From Effrenium voratum (lineage: Eukaryota > Sar > Dinophyceae > Suessiales > Symbiodiniaceae), in NCBI GenBank assembly GCA_963377175.1, contig CAUJNA010003781.1, positions 300,066 through 364,065 of the forward strand: a stretch of DNA of 64,000 nucleotides. The letters are read 5' to 3'. The notes below the pieces were generated by a model, which was given only the letters and a program-made list of their open reading frames with translations, was not told the origin of the DNA and searched no databases. The position numbers and the translations under genes were made by a program. This document shows, piece by piece, positions 46,601 to 55,059 of this stretch. Positions within the stretch are counted from its first letter, which is position 1. The number at the start of each line of letters is the position of its first letter.

Positions 46601-49600
46601 GAAAGGAAAGGCGGAAAAATCTGTCAGAAATGGATCCCCATTTTAGCCGGGCCCCCGATTCTTTCTAAGACACACACCCATACCTCGCCAGAACCTCTGG
46701 GAAAACTGGACAACTGCATGAGGACAAATCCGCAAACCCGGCTTTCAGAGCCAAAAAGCCTTGGCGCACTCATGAAAAACGTATTCCGGAAACGCACATG
46801 GCTGCGACCCTCTGCCCTCTACCCCATAACTCCTCCTCTCGCCGCTGCTGCGTGGCGGACGCCACCCGCAGCTCCTCTTCCGTCTCCGCCTCCGGACAAA
46901 GCCGTCTGGCGCCAAGCCGTCGGCGCTATGCCGAGTCAAAATATGCGACAGCCTGCGACAGCCACCCATGCGGTCAGAAAAGATCGGTAGCTTTGCGGGG
47001 CAGATTTGGGAAGTCGGCCAGTCCTCCATGTCGCGCTCAGGTTGACAAAACACGAAATCACAGCTCTCGCTCACCCGCTTTTGACAGGTGTCACCCAAAC
47101 TGTTCTGCTGTACTTGGAACCTAGAAAGGAAGAAGGTCTTACTCATGGCGTTTTGTCTCCATTTGTGTGTGTGTGTGCGTGTGGTTTTGAGCAAAAGAAG
47201 AAGAAGAAGAAGAAAAATGAACCTGACTTGACATTGTAGCTCCGCCATTGGTGCATCTGTTTAGACCACATCGCCAAATCGGCCACGCGCTTGATATGGG
47301 GACAGGGCCAAGGACGTTGATGTAGTTGACGTAGGGTTGTGGCTGCTGCTGCAAGCCAGCGACAATCCCTGAAAACCACGGGGACATCACTATGCACGCA
47401 CATACGCGGCCACTCCTGGAAATGCGGAACATTTCGAAGTTGTCGGTTTTATGCCCTGGTTTTATGCAGACATCCCTGGACACTGCGGAGCACTCTGAGG
47501 TTGCTCTCGAACTTTCGTTGGGAAACCTGCCGTGCACCCGTGCAACTTCAAGTCCCCTTGGCGCCCACAACTCAAGCTACGCAGCCAGCCGGGCATTCCA
47601 TCCATGAATCCTCCATAGCTGTGAGGGCCAGCCTGAAGGGATCAAATCTCGGTCCCTTCATGGCCAGAACGAGCTCTTGCACGCCGATTCGACACTTTTG
47701 CGGTGCACCAAAACAGTGGACGAGATTGAAAGCAACACAGGCCTCGGTTCATCCTGGAAAGCAGTAGTATGAAAAATATGTGAATGCGTTTCCGTGAAGT
47801 CGGTATGTTCGTGGTGACAAGAGCGCTCGTGCGGATTTGCTGGGAACATCTAGGTACAACATGGGAAACCAAAAGGAAACCGACCCGAAAGAATTGATGA
47901 GCGTTTGAGAAACACTCATGCAGTTGTCTTGCTGGTGCTCAGCTCGGGAATGTGAAATGGAGTGAACCCAGTTGCTTTGGTCCCCTTAAAGGAAACCACC
48001 AGTTGGATGGTTTAGTAGGGTCATTCCAACTCATTCCCTGCCTATCGCACCAGCAAATTATGTGCGAAGCCCCCCCAAAAAAAAAGAACTACCTTTTGAC
48101 AAGCTTGCCTGGTAGGTTTTGGGGGGGGCCTACCATATGTTTATATTGATATGTATATTGATATTTATATTTATATTTATATGCAAGTGGTTTGTATTTC
48201 CTGAAAGGCTCCCGAACTTCCTATGGCCAGCATGGCTTTGGCCCTCATAAGTGGGGTGTAGGCGAAAGCCCCCGAGATCTCGGGTGTCTGAAGGTGTAGG
48301 CGATGTTTCCCGGATTCGACCCGGTAACTCACTTGGGTCCTATCAAACATGGCTCTGGGTCAAAATCCTGCACCCCGGATGAACATCAAACTAGGTGGAA
48401 ATCAAACGGATGCTCCACCCCAAAATGGAGCCATAGGTTATGCCACATGGCCGTATGGATCGACAGCTTCTTTGTCAGCTTCTTTGCGGCCCAAAGAGAC
48501 CTGGCCCAAACTTGGGATGCAGAAAAAAACAACAACCATGGAAATCGAAGGAGGAGAGGAAAGGCCATTTTGGGAGGGCGTGTCCTGCAACTCACAGGCC
48601 TCCCTGCAACTTCCTTTTTTGGGGGGGACCCCGAACCCGTCAAGGAAGCCCACAAGGAACAAGCCGGAGCTATGAGGAAGGGGACATATGGGCGTCTCTT
48701 TCAAGGGTAGCCCCGATTTAGTTGGTTTTGAAAGGGACCCAACGATGGCGTGGCAACTTCGAGACAAACCCATTGGACTTGTCTCACAATGGGGAGGTTG
48801 GGGTCGTCTCGAAGTCGGGGTTTCCCAGGCCCCCCTCCCACAAAAAAGTGGTGTCCAGTGAGGTTTGATTTCAAACAACGCCACAAGCTGAAGTCTTTCC
48901 TTTCCAAAGGGCACGAGTTTCCAAAAAAAATCAAAGGCGCGGAAAAACCGCATCACTGGACAACCCGATCAAATCGCACCGCCTCCATGGATTCCCGCGC
49001 GCTGACGTGCTGAGCCGCGGCATCTTTGGCCGAGCCTGGGTCCCGGACGCAGCGACGAGAAAGAAGCGCTTCGACCGTTCCAAGGGGATGCAGTCCAAGG
49101 GATGTGTCAAAATGGCCGGACCCTCAGAATGGGTGGCTTCCTTTTTACTTTCCTTTGAAACCACCTCAGAAAAGTGCATCCTCAAAAAGTCACACCCAAG
49201 TGCTAAAGGTAGTGAGTCAAGTACGTGTTGCCATGCTATTCATCTTACCAGCACACGTGAGTTCAAACTCTGCACAAGCCACGCGGGGCTGCCGGTTCCT
49301 TTGATCTGTCCACTAACCTCCACAACCGTTTCACCACTCGCCACCTCGCGTGTTGGGCTTGCGTTGCAAGCGTTGAGTTGGTTTCCCAACGCCAAGAACT
49401 CCTGGAAAAAAAATAGCTCAGTCCAGAAAGCCGACTCCTGGACTTCCGGCAAAAAAATGTTCCAAAAGTCCAGTACAGTGCTTCCACTCCCACCGATCTC
49501 AAACCATGGGCTTTCGCCTTACAGCCTCCGATGGTCATGAGGAGAGTGCCCCAAAAAAAGCCACGTGGCCGGAGGGCCAAGAACACGCCTTGCAGCTCCG

Positions 49601-52015
49601 TTGGGTTTTCCTCTGTGCTCTTTTGTGGCCCCAAAACGAAAGGCCCAAGGGGCTTTAGGATCTCTTGGGATCCCTGTTCTAAGGTATTCTCCAAGACTGA
49701 ATCTTCTTTTTTGGGGTGGGGTAAATATAACAATCCGAAAAACAAATGTGCATCCCACGCTATGTTAAAAGTGTTGCGGCTCGTCCTTCGGAAAACCGAG
49801 TGGAGGATCCGAGTTTCAGAGGCGTGCCTGAAGCTGCTGAGTCTTTCGGGCCCCGATGCATGGGCTGACTCCTTTTTCATTCTGTTCGCCGACACTTGCT
49901 CAAAACCCGGTATGAAAATGGTCGTAACCATTTTGAGCCATGCGAAGAATCAAGAAGGCGGATTTCCGCGGCTATTTATGGTTGGGATTGTCCCTTACTA
50001 ACCTTCACTTACCCGGGTTTTGATTGTGACTCACCTATCTTCTCTTGTTGCTGGGTTTGGGTGAAACTTTCTGAAAGAATCCTTGACGATTGGCATATGT
50101 ACCGGAAACTCAAGGGTGAAAGGAAGCCTCTGAAAAGTGACACGGCATGTAAGTAGAACCTGGAAAATGTCTTTGTGCACACCGAAGGAGTGATCCAAAT
50201 CCCTCAATGGGACAAGAGCCGAGCTCTTGATCCACCATGGGTTCTGCTCTATCAGCTGGATTCCCATTCAAAGGAAACCCAGGCTCACCTATGTGGAAAT
50301 CAAAAGGACAGGAGGAAAGGGTGGTACAGCTGATCCACTGCTTCAAGGGGTTGGACCTTGATTCCTATGCCGTCGACTTCGCCAAGTCTTAAGAGCTTTC
50401 CACGGACCCCAGAAAGTTTGGGGGAAAGCACCAAGGGTGTCGTCTTCCGAATAACATTTAGGTGGACTCCTACCTAAGGTTGCCCTGCCCTTTGTTATCC
50501 ACAGCGTTCATAAAAGTCTGCGCGGCTAGAATTCCAACCCCTGAAATAATCAATCTGCGACCTAGGGCCTTGATGGGCGGACTCCCTGGCTTTAACGCCG
50601 GATCGGGACTGGCTGTCCGGACTGGATGCTGAGGCTGTGAATGTTTGTTCGGCCGAATCCAGGAAGGGAGCAGGTCAGGGTGTCCATTCTATTTCGATAT
50701 GAATGTTAGTTGGGAACCCAGTCGAGCGGCGATTCTCGCTCATCACGTTTGAAGAAACTTCGTCGCCACGTCGGACGTCGCTCGGACAGCTGGGTCCTCC
50801 GGCAAAGCTGGCGCTCCTCTTCCCTCAGCTGCTCCTGGGATTTTTCGCAAAGGAAGCTCCGAAAAGGAAGGCCATCGATGTCCTTTTAGGGGAAATAGAT
50901 GGGTGTCCCTGGTATGATTGAAACACCAGGTGGACCAGGAATCGCCATCTATTTTTCGAGCAAGACAACCAAAAAAGACACCTATGAGGAAGGCCTAAAA
51001 GAGCCAAAGGTGGCGATGTGATCCAGCAATCAGTCAAAATGACTGGTTTCCCCAAAAGAATGTGGGGAAAATCAGGCTTCGTCCTGCTCGACCCTGCCAA
51101 ATGGACCATACACTACATTCGGCCAGTGGAACTTTGCATGGTAGACCGCATCAGACCCTGGACCCTAGAACCCTAAGAGGGCGCATGATCTTGGATTGCG
51201 GGCCCTTTAGATGTCAAAGGTGGGGATTCGTTGCGCCCAAGTCTCTGGTGCCAACTCTTGAAACTCATGTGGCTTCACATGAAGTACCATCCGAAACGGT
51301 CCTTTCTGCCTAAGCTCATGCTGGGTGAGCTAACCAAATCTCAACCGGTGACAGGCTCCCATTCGATTTTCCCTTCAAACACGCATAGGGAACTCACCCG
51401 GCCAAAATTGTGATTAAAACCAGCCTTCTATTTGGAGGGCACACCTTTTTTCAGGTGGGTCAGGTGGGTTAGGGATTCCAAAAGAAAAACTTGTTCAGGT
51501 TGGTTGCAGAAGCCCAAAGGAAAACTTGTTCAGGTTGGTTAGGGAGCAACATTTTGGCTTGGTTCGAAAAACCAAAAGGACAAAAACACCCGTTATGTTC
51601 ACAAGGGAAAAATGAAAAAACAGTTTTCAGGACAACCCGCCCTCTTACTTTCATAAGGGCCAACATGGGTGTGGCTCAGAATTCAAGAGCTAGGCTTACG
51701 CAGGTTTCAGTCCTTGGTTCTATTTGCCAAGGTTATCCGTTTTGGCCCATGTTTTTAGGCCACAGCCAAATGGCTGTGGCTCAAGAAACCGGTACCAAAA
51801 ATGGAACCCTGGTAAGTGGAAACATGGGTACGCAAAACGCGGTTGGCCCCTCCTGTTTCATTTTGAGCCAACATCCAAACCATCTTCTAGAAGACCCCCC
51901 CCAAACACCCCACAGCGGTGTCACCCCGGACGGCGAACCTTGCGCCTAACCCGCCGCTCGCCGCTCAAGCCTCCAGCTGCTGGCGGCGGCGCCGCAGCTC
52001 CTCTGCCCGGCGCTC
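34513..52015 (-). CDS. Gene B: coiled-coil protein split into microexons
   Basis: A series of short G/C-rich islands on the minus strand translates into Glu/Gln/Arg/Leu/Ala-rich helix without stops. Each island is bounded by AG on the 5' side and mostly GC or GA, sometimes GT, on the 3' side. Most are whole codons. The series ends in an exon with an in-frame stop at 34513. Core islands: 51971-52015, 50781-50834, 48983-49035, 46836-46889, 45114-45194, 44133-44168, 42463-42537, 41051-41083, 40410-40454, 39440-39469, 38081-38158, 36388-36450, 35173-35214 and 34513-34569. Joined, these give about 245 residues, a long charged coiled coil. Coding occupies only about 4% of the span. No catalytic motif is visible, so a scaffold or cytoskeletal role is inference from composition only. 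The 5' end is unknown, and whether all islands belong to one transcript is unproven. Confidence 0.6.
35087..35165 (+). mobile_element. Family D hairpin element, copy D2, next to a gene B splice donor
   Basis: AATAAGGGGCCCTG and CGGCTCCCTGTTATT ends, with an internal GGTGGACAT (35102-35110) / ATGTCCACC (35128-35136) stem. Its edge lies 8 bases from the GC donor of the 35173-35214 exon. Confidence 0.7.
35173..35214 (-). CDS. Gene B microexon, helix
   Basis: CCCCGAGAG|ELRRLIPLYTEQRQ|GC. 42 nt, phase 0-0. Repeat element D2 starts 8 bases into the following intron. Confidence 0.7.
35266..35336 (+). mobile_element. Family E TIR element, copy E3 (internally deleted)
   Basis: CTAGGTCCTCCAG ... CTGGGGGACCTTG around a shortened interior containing AGAATAAGGGTACCC. 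In the gene B intron just upstream of the 35173-35214 exon. Confidence 0.7.
36388..36450 (-). CDS. Gene B exon, coiled coil
   Basis: GAGTGGAG acceptor, then AQELRSQEALAEERQLLARL and E, then GA donor. 63 nt, phase 0-0. Classic heptad-like Leu/Ala spacing. Confidence 0.7.
36673..37091 (-). CDS. Zinc-finger-like protein segment with a frame change
   Basis: After AGAGGCAG a frame reads EETRKEYVRCALIKMDASN and continues to KLSQHR. Near 36990-37000 the coding signal moves to another frame, which reads AVDKAESLETHVMHHDYPTY, then CNACKFC, WLIYRRNFVGCILCKAAG, VFGK, NILRHAQKTVDHQEAL. The Cys-x2-Cys...His-x4-His arrangement (GCxxCxAAG ... LRHxxxxxHxxA) resembles zinc-finger domains common in dinoflagellate, partly transposon-derived, proteins; I infer nucleic-acid binding. 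It lies inside the span of gene B on the same strand, so it may be a B exon, a nested gene or a relic. The frame change could be a real frameshift, a tiny intron or a sequencing error. A GC donor fits at 36672. Confidence 0.55.
37140..37195. repeat. (CCTGG)n and (GGCT)n tract
   Basis: Short tandem repeats just upstream of the zinc-finger-like exon. Confidence 0.85.
37526..37615. repeat. 90-nt poly(A) run
   Basis: Uninterrupted A at 37526-37615. No retroposed gene or target-site duplication is evident to its left. It may be a retroelement tail or a slippage product. Confidence 0.95.
38081..38158 (-). CDS. Gene B exon, coiled coil
   Basis: CTTTTTTTCCAG acceptor, then ENELSLLRARAAAAPAEAQQ and LRSQAE, then GT donor. 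78 nt = 26 codons, phase 0-0. One of the best acceptors in the window. Confidence 0.75.
39187..39215. repeat. Short GA repeat
   Basis: AGAGAGAGAG with GGGAG interruptions inside an intron of gene B. Confidence 0.8.
39440..39469 (-). CDS. Gene B microexon, coiled coil
   Basis: GGCGCCAG|ELREKMRCWL|GC. 30 nt, phase 0-0. An acceptor 7 bases further upstream would give RQELREKMRCWL with one leading base. Confidence 0.6.
40410..40454 (-). CDS. Gene B microexon, coiled coil
   Basis: TCTCGAGCGAG|ARFIAEASEEKKRHG|GC. 45 nt, phase 0-0. A long C tract lies just downstream in the intron. Confidence 0.65.
41051..41083 (-). CDS. Gene B microexon, coiled coil
   Basis: CTCGTCAG|EQALERLEEVK|GC. 33 nt, phase 0-0. 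An alternative acceptor 22 bases upstream (GGCGCAG) would add FCGSARQ. Confidence 0.65.
41176..41203. repeat. Interstitial TTTAGGG telomeric repeat, four copies
   Basis: TTTTAGGG followed by three TTTAGGG units. This is the plant/alveolate-type telomere unit and here lies inside a gene B intron. Confidence 0.9.
41345..41640 (-). CDS. Possible larger exon within gene B, acidic/Ser-rich
   Basis: Minus frame with Asp/Glu/Ser/Gly-rich composition and good third-position G/C bias (for example RMFGRSVEQTVRRTPETGS, DADDFLKGKTASESSSGVYF). It overlaps a 229-codon open frame on the plus strand that looks less natural. Borders are not resolved. Confidence 0.4.
42143..42248 (+). mobile_element. Family B TIR element, copy B2
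   Basis: Begins GGTGTGGCTCAAAAATA and carries the CCACCTACCAGGGTTCTAT segment typical of the family; the right end is diverged (GGAGCGGCCATTTGG). Confidence 0.55.
42317..42424 (+). mobile_element. Family B TIR element, copy B1
   Basis: GGTGTGGCTCAAAATG at the left and TTTTTGAGCCACAGCC at the right form inverted repeats; interior ACCGCAGGTTTTGGGTACCC and CCAGGGTTCCATTTTGG. It lies in the gene B intron after the 42463-42537 exon. Confidence 0.75.
42463..42537 (-). CDS. Gene B exon, coiled coil
   Basis: GTTTTCGCCCGCAG acceptor, then AQQRAEVLAGRGEKLQRGRK and ELQKQ, then a GA donor (GT is possible five bases later). 75 nt, phase 0-0. Repeat element B1 lies about 40 bp into the following intron. 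Confidence 0.7.
43620..43758 (+). CDS. Plus-strand coding-like segment, unassigned
   Basis: Plus frame VTRVNQVKWPDEIWRSLSVS then KAGHIHGEISPRLSLRDPK, ending at a stop about 43757. Some third-position bias. A minus-strand gene is expected here, so this is a weak call. Confidence 0.3.
43797..43922 (+). mobile_element. Family C TIR element, copy C1
   Basis: GCAGGGATCC start and GGAACCCTG end. The interior is shared with C2: GCATTATACACCTGAACATT, TAAATGGTGGT, CTTCAAATGGGCAAA and TGTATCTTTTAAGGA. Confidence 0.75.
44133..44168 (-). CDS. Gene B microexon, coiled coil
   Basis: TTGATTTTCTGGCGAG|AARQQLQTGAVE|GC. 36 nt, phase 0-0, with a pyrimidine-rich stretch before the acceptor. Confidence 0.6.
45114..45194 (-). 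CDS. Gene B exon, coiled coil (longest microexon)
   Basis: CCCCGGCAG acceptor. 81 nt = 27 codons in phase 0, beginning ELEALSLARAQQAELWEKK and ending QLCQDLE, then a GC donor. Regular a/d Leu spacing. The clearest coiled-coil exon in the window. Confidence 0.75.
45411..45545 (-). CDS. Possible gene B exon
   Basis: After CCAAGAG the frame reads GHGLIAAAVAILHMSHVLKT, then a Lys/Arg-rich tail. Third positions are strongly C/G biased, which argues for coding. The 3' border is unknown; a stop closes the frame at 45408. Helical but hydrophobic, unlike the coiled-coil islands. Confidence 0.45.
46836..46889 (-). CDS. Gene B microexon, coiled coil
   Basis: GTCCGGAG|AETEEELRVASATQQRRE|GA. 54 nt, phase 0 at both ends if the GA donor is used; reading continues for two Glu codons past it. 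Confidence 0.65.
47290..47368 (-). CDS. Possible gene B exon
   Basis: Good acceptor GTGGTTTTCAG, then IVAGLQQQPQPYVNYINVLG and PVP, with third positions almost all C or G. The 3' end is not clear, since a second frame (PHIKRVADLAMWSKQMHQW) becomes G/C-biased further on. Unlike the neighbouring islands it is not a coiled coil. Confidence 0.4.
48139..48185. repeat. A/T-rich TTTATA repeat
   Basis: ATTGATATGTATATTGATAT then TTTATATTTATATTTAT. Confidence 0.8.
48345..48450 (-). mobile_element. Diverged family A-like element
   Basis: CATGGCTCTGGGTCAAAATCC start and a degraded core (GGATGAACATC). Clearly related at one end only. Confidence 0.4.
48983..49035 (-). CDS. Gene B microexon
   Basis: GGACCCAG|GC SAKDAAAQHVSARESME|GC. 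It needs one base from the preceding exon to complete its first codon and ends in phase 0 at a GC donor. The other two frames are less helix-like. Confidence 0.55.
49258..49401 (-). CDS. Probable gene B exon, non-coiled segment
   Basis: A very good acceptor (TATTTTTTTTCCAG) precedes EFLALGNQLNACNASPTREV and a further ASGETVVEVSGQIKGTG segment, ending near LNSR with GT (TCAC|GTGTGC). It starts in phase 0. If included, it competes with direct joining of the exons at 50781 and 49035, so order or alternative use is unresolved. Confidence 0.5.
49762..49905 (+). CDS. Plus-strand coding-like segment, unassigned
   Basis: Plus frame reading VLRLVLRKTEWRIRVSEACL then KLLSLSGPDAWADSFFILFA with strong third-position G/C bias. 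It lies within the span of minus-strand gene B, where an overlapping gene would be unusual for a dinoflagellate. A relic of inserted DNA or a chance frame is possible. The minus frame here is less biased. Confidence 0.35.
50781..50834 (-). CDS. Gene B microexon, coiled coil
   Basis: AAAATCCCAG|EQLREEERQLCRRTQLSE. Starts in phase 0. The 3' border is probably a few bases further (GAGC|GA or GAGCGAC|GT). Both options leave one base, which fits the two-base start of the 48983-49035 exon and makes an Arg codon. Confidence 0.65.
51667..51768 (+). mobile_element. Family B element, copy B3
   Basis: GGTGTGGCTCAGAATTC ... TTTAGGCCACAGCC. Sits head to head with B4, separated by a few bases (AAATGG). 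Confidence 0.65.
51770..51877 (-). mobile_element. Family B element, copy B4
   Basis: ATGGCTGTGGCTCAAGAAAC ... CCAAAAATGGAACCCTGGTA ... CATTTTGAGCCAACATCC. Full length, opposite orientation to B3. Located in the gene B intron about 95 bp after the 51971-52015 exon. Confidence 0.7.
51971..52015 (-). CDS. Gene B microexon, coiled coil
   Basis: GTCGCCGAG|ERRAEELRRRRQQLE|GC. Exactly 45 nt, phase 0 at both ends, GC donor. An in-frame TGA follows one codon past the donor, which supports splicing at this point. Confidence 0.7.
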
Positions 52016-52079
52016 CTCGGCGACGCAAGGAAGCAGCGGCGTGGCCGGTCTTTTGGGGTCAAGAGACCCAAGCTGATTA

Positions 52080-52330
52080 ATGTATTTGTTTCATTATGGA
52101 TTTTTTATATTGTTTATGCTTATTTTATTCTATTGTTTTGCCTCTTCTTCTTTTTTGTTGGCTATGTGTTGTATTTGTTTACTTATTTATGATCATTGCT
52201 TTGTATTGCTTTGTCTATGTTTTTATTTGTTGGCTTTCTATGTTTTGCATTTATCTATGATTGTCTTATTTATTTATCTATTTATGTATCTGTTATTTTC
52301 TTTGTTGTTCTTTTCTTTTTTTTGTGGGGC
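52080..52330. repeat. T-rich low-complexity segment
   Basis: About 250 bases very rich in T (TTTATTT, TTGTTTGC). On the minus strand it is an A-rich stretch upstream of the exon at 52015. It encodes only Phe/Leu-rich or Lys/Asn-rich strings. Confidence 0.7.
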
Positions 52331-52824
52331 GGGGGCAGATATAGATTTTTTGGACTTTGAATTGGGCCTCAAAGGGAAACAGAAACTCAACGTTGGTTTG
52401 AGAGAAAAGCGGTGGAGAATCATGGTGATCCCCTTATGCTTGCCTTTTGAAAAACCAAAGAAAATCAAGCATTTTGAGGTAAACCCCTAGTTCTGTAACT
52501 TTGAGACACACCAATTTCCAAACTCCAACAAATGTACACTCTGCAATAACACTCACTGAGGAAATGACCCCATTTAGGCTGCTTTTCTTCAAAAAATGGA
52601 ATCCTGGGGAAGACCCAAAAAATGGTACCCCGAAGACACACCAGCAAACTCTATGCTGAGGAGAGGCTACTTAGGTACCTACGGCTACAGGCGTGTAACC
52701 AGGCTTACTAACCACTTGCTGAGGAGTGCTGCCTCCTGAAGTATGTGGCCAGGCCATGTTGGGGCATCGTTTTCATGTACCGAAAGGTGTGCAATAGAAA
52801 AATGCTTCGATGGGGAGCACTCAT

Positions 52825-52953
52825 ATGGCTGTGGTTGTCAAAACCAATGGTACCATTTTGGGGTAGGTGAATTCACAAACCATTTTAGAACCTATTTTAG
52901 TGGGGATTGGAATGTTCACTGGGGGGTAACCGGGCTTTTGACCCACATCCATA
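52825..52953 (+). mobile_element. Family A element, copy A6
   Basis: ATGGCTGTGGTTGTCAAAAC at the left, GGAATGTTCACTGGGGGG core, TTTTGACCCACATCCAT at the right. Confidence 0.75.
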
Positions 52954-53317
52954 TTGGTATGAATCCTTCAAGTGGCTGGATCCTTAGGTGGACTTCTTTT
53001 GCACAGGCATTTGCACGTGACCAACAAACAATGTCCCTGCGCTTTGCCGCGGGAAATGGACCCCAAACTACCCCGGTAAACCCGAAACTCCGAAAACGGG
53101 CATTCTCCCAGGTTGAAATCTGGTGACCTCACGTGGGGCATCGGGCCTTGAGATTGGCGGTGAGTGCCGTCATCCAAACATCCAAACCATCGGTGTCCGT
53201 GGCTCACTCCAGGCGCTTCTTTCAGCCCATCAAAACCACCTCTGAGGCTTGAAAGGCCCGAAAAAATGCCGCCTGGCCCAAGTTCCAGAAGATCGTTTTT
53301 TGGAGATCAAGTTTTTG

Positions 53318-53560
53318 GTGATTTTACCACCAGTCTCCAGCTAGCGGCCACATGGCGGAAGGCGGAAGGCAAAAAGCTGAAAGACCTGCGTCCATTGATA
53401 CTGGCCATCGAGCAGCGTCTTTTGCCCAATGGAGCTGAAGAACAAGCCATGCATCAGCTCGATGCCAGGTTACAAAAGCTGAAACCTAGCTGCGTTGTTC
53501 AAGTTTTTCAGGCCAAAAGCCGTACACCGGGGGGCGAACTATACAAGTTTGGCCCTTGGC
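53318..53560 (+). CDS. Plus-strand coding-like segment, unassigned
   Basis: Open plus frame with DFTTSLQLAATWRKAEGKK, LKDLRPLILAIEQRLL and a Lys/Gln-rich helical continuation to about TPGGELYK. Moderate codon bias, no clear start. Family A element A6 precedes it and family E element E4 follows. Confidence 0.4.
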
Positions 53561-53585
53561 CCGACTCGGCAAGCGTTGACAACAA

Positions 53586-53693
53586 CTCAGCTCTCCAGCC
53601 CTGTCCTAAGCTCCACTTTACATGAGCCTAACAAATGAGGGGAACCCTCCCCACAAAAAGAGGGGAGAGAAAGGGCACTGCTGGGGGACCTAG
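53586..53693 (+). mobile_element. Family E element, copy E4
   Basis: Right end GGGCACTGCTGGGGGACC TAG and an AGGGGAACCCTCCCC segment match the family; the left end (CAGCTCTCCAG) is diverged. Confidence 0.5.
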
Positions 53694-54465
53694 TATAATA
53701 CTCCAATCAGAGAGCTTCTACGCTTCCCTAGATTTCATGGTTGTTTTTCGGCTAACCCCCCAAACAGGTGGTTTGTCTCTTGATGCTGGCAGAAATGGTC
53801 TCGCCGCGCAAAAAACTCTCGGCTCTGGGACTCAGCAAGAGCTCATTGCAATTCGAGAGCCCGGCCATCCATTCTCGGGTTTGCTCCATGGCAGCTGCAA
53901 AGGAAACACGTCGCAAAGTCTTTTTCTTGGAATTGTACACATGTCAAGGACACAGAATCATTGGACACATAGTCGTTGGGTGCTCGCCGAAAACCGGGGG
54001 CCCGAGGAATGGCAAGTGGTTCAAAGCTTAGACTTCTCTGGCCCTTGAGCTTCGACATGAGACTTCACTGGTTGCCTGCTAAGGTTAATCCATGTGTGTG
54101 TGGTTGACTGTGACCCCATAGCTTTCACAGATCCATAGGACGAGCAGAGCTGAAGCTGGCGGAACAAAGCGTTGGCATGCAGGGGCGGAGTTGGTACTCG
54201 CAGCCGGCCTGCCTGTAGCCTGCTCATGACCTGAAAAACCAGCACCGAGGTGGAGTGTGCGAACCCACACGCGATTATTGATTGGAAGCCGTCTGTGATT
54301 GAACCCAAATGTGATTGATCTGCATCGCTTTGATCCCCCGTGTCCTCTGAATTGCTACAGCGCGCAATTCTTGAGGCTATCCCCGGTGTCCTCTGAATGG
54401 CTACAGAGTCCTCTCTGGGGCTAGTTCAAGGAAAGTCAGTGTTGCGCGCAGCTCCTTCCCTTTTC

Positions 54466-54516
54466 CGACTTGAGGCTGCTGCGCAATTTTGGGCGCGGTT
54501 CGAGTCTGTAGCGGGC
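54466..54516 (-). CDS. Microexon, basic segment (possible 5' exon of gene B)
   Basis: Acceptor GTGCCCAG followed by ARYRLEPRPKLRSSLKS in phase 0. A GA donor follows TCG. G/C-rich compared with flanking DNA and same strand as B. Confidence 0.45.
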
Positions 54517-54718
54517 CTGGGCACCGGCGAAGGACCAGGCCTAGGGCCTTTGCAAAAATTGCCAACTCTTCCACATCTGGAAGGTGGGAGAACAGTTGAC
54601 GCGCCACAAATGCCTGATGCTGACAATGTTTAGCAACTTGGGCCACATAGGACTTTGTACCTTTGTACCCGGGTCACAAATTGGCCACAAAGGAATGCCA
54701 CATTTTGACAAACAATTA

Positions 54719-54840
54719 AACAGGGATCCTTGCATTATACACCTGAACATTGCCTTGCAAGTAAATGGTGGTTTCCCCTTATTTTGGTGGAAAAAGCCAT
54801 GTTTCAAATGGGCAAAATGTATCTTTTAAGGAGCCCTGTT
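54719..54840 (+). mobile_element. Family C TIR element, copy C2
   Basis: 122 bp with 13-bp inverted ends AACAGGGATCCTT / AAGGAGCCCTGTT (one mismatch). High similarity to C1 over the whole length. Confidence 0.8.
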
Positions 54841-54933
54841 AAAAGTACGATCTAATTCTATCCTCAGGCAGTTGTCTAGCCCGTGGCTTGTGCCCGCAAC
54901 AAGATTGGCTTGGCTGCTTGCCAGCTCTTCAAA

Positions 54934-55031
54934 TGGATGTGGGTCAAAAAGATGTACCCAAAATGGCTTGCCCTGGTTTTTCTGGAAACATGGACTGAAA
55001 TCTGCGGTCCTGTCGGGGCCCATGCCCAAAT
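54934..55031 (-). mobile_element. Family B element, copy B8
   Basis: AATGGATGTGGGTCAAAAAG ... CCCAAAATGGCTTGCCCTGG ... GGCCCATGCCCAAAT. Confidence 0.55.
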
Positions 55032-55059
55032 GTTGCGACCGGCCGCCGCACCTCTATCT

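Noticed and set aside
49921..49942. GTCGTAACCATTTTGAGCCATG resembles the dinoflagellate spliced leader
   Set aside because: Several mismatches to the known leader, and CATTTTGAGCCA is also the end sequence of family B elements (for example near 51860), so it is more simply a repeat end.
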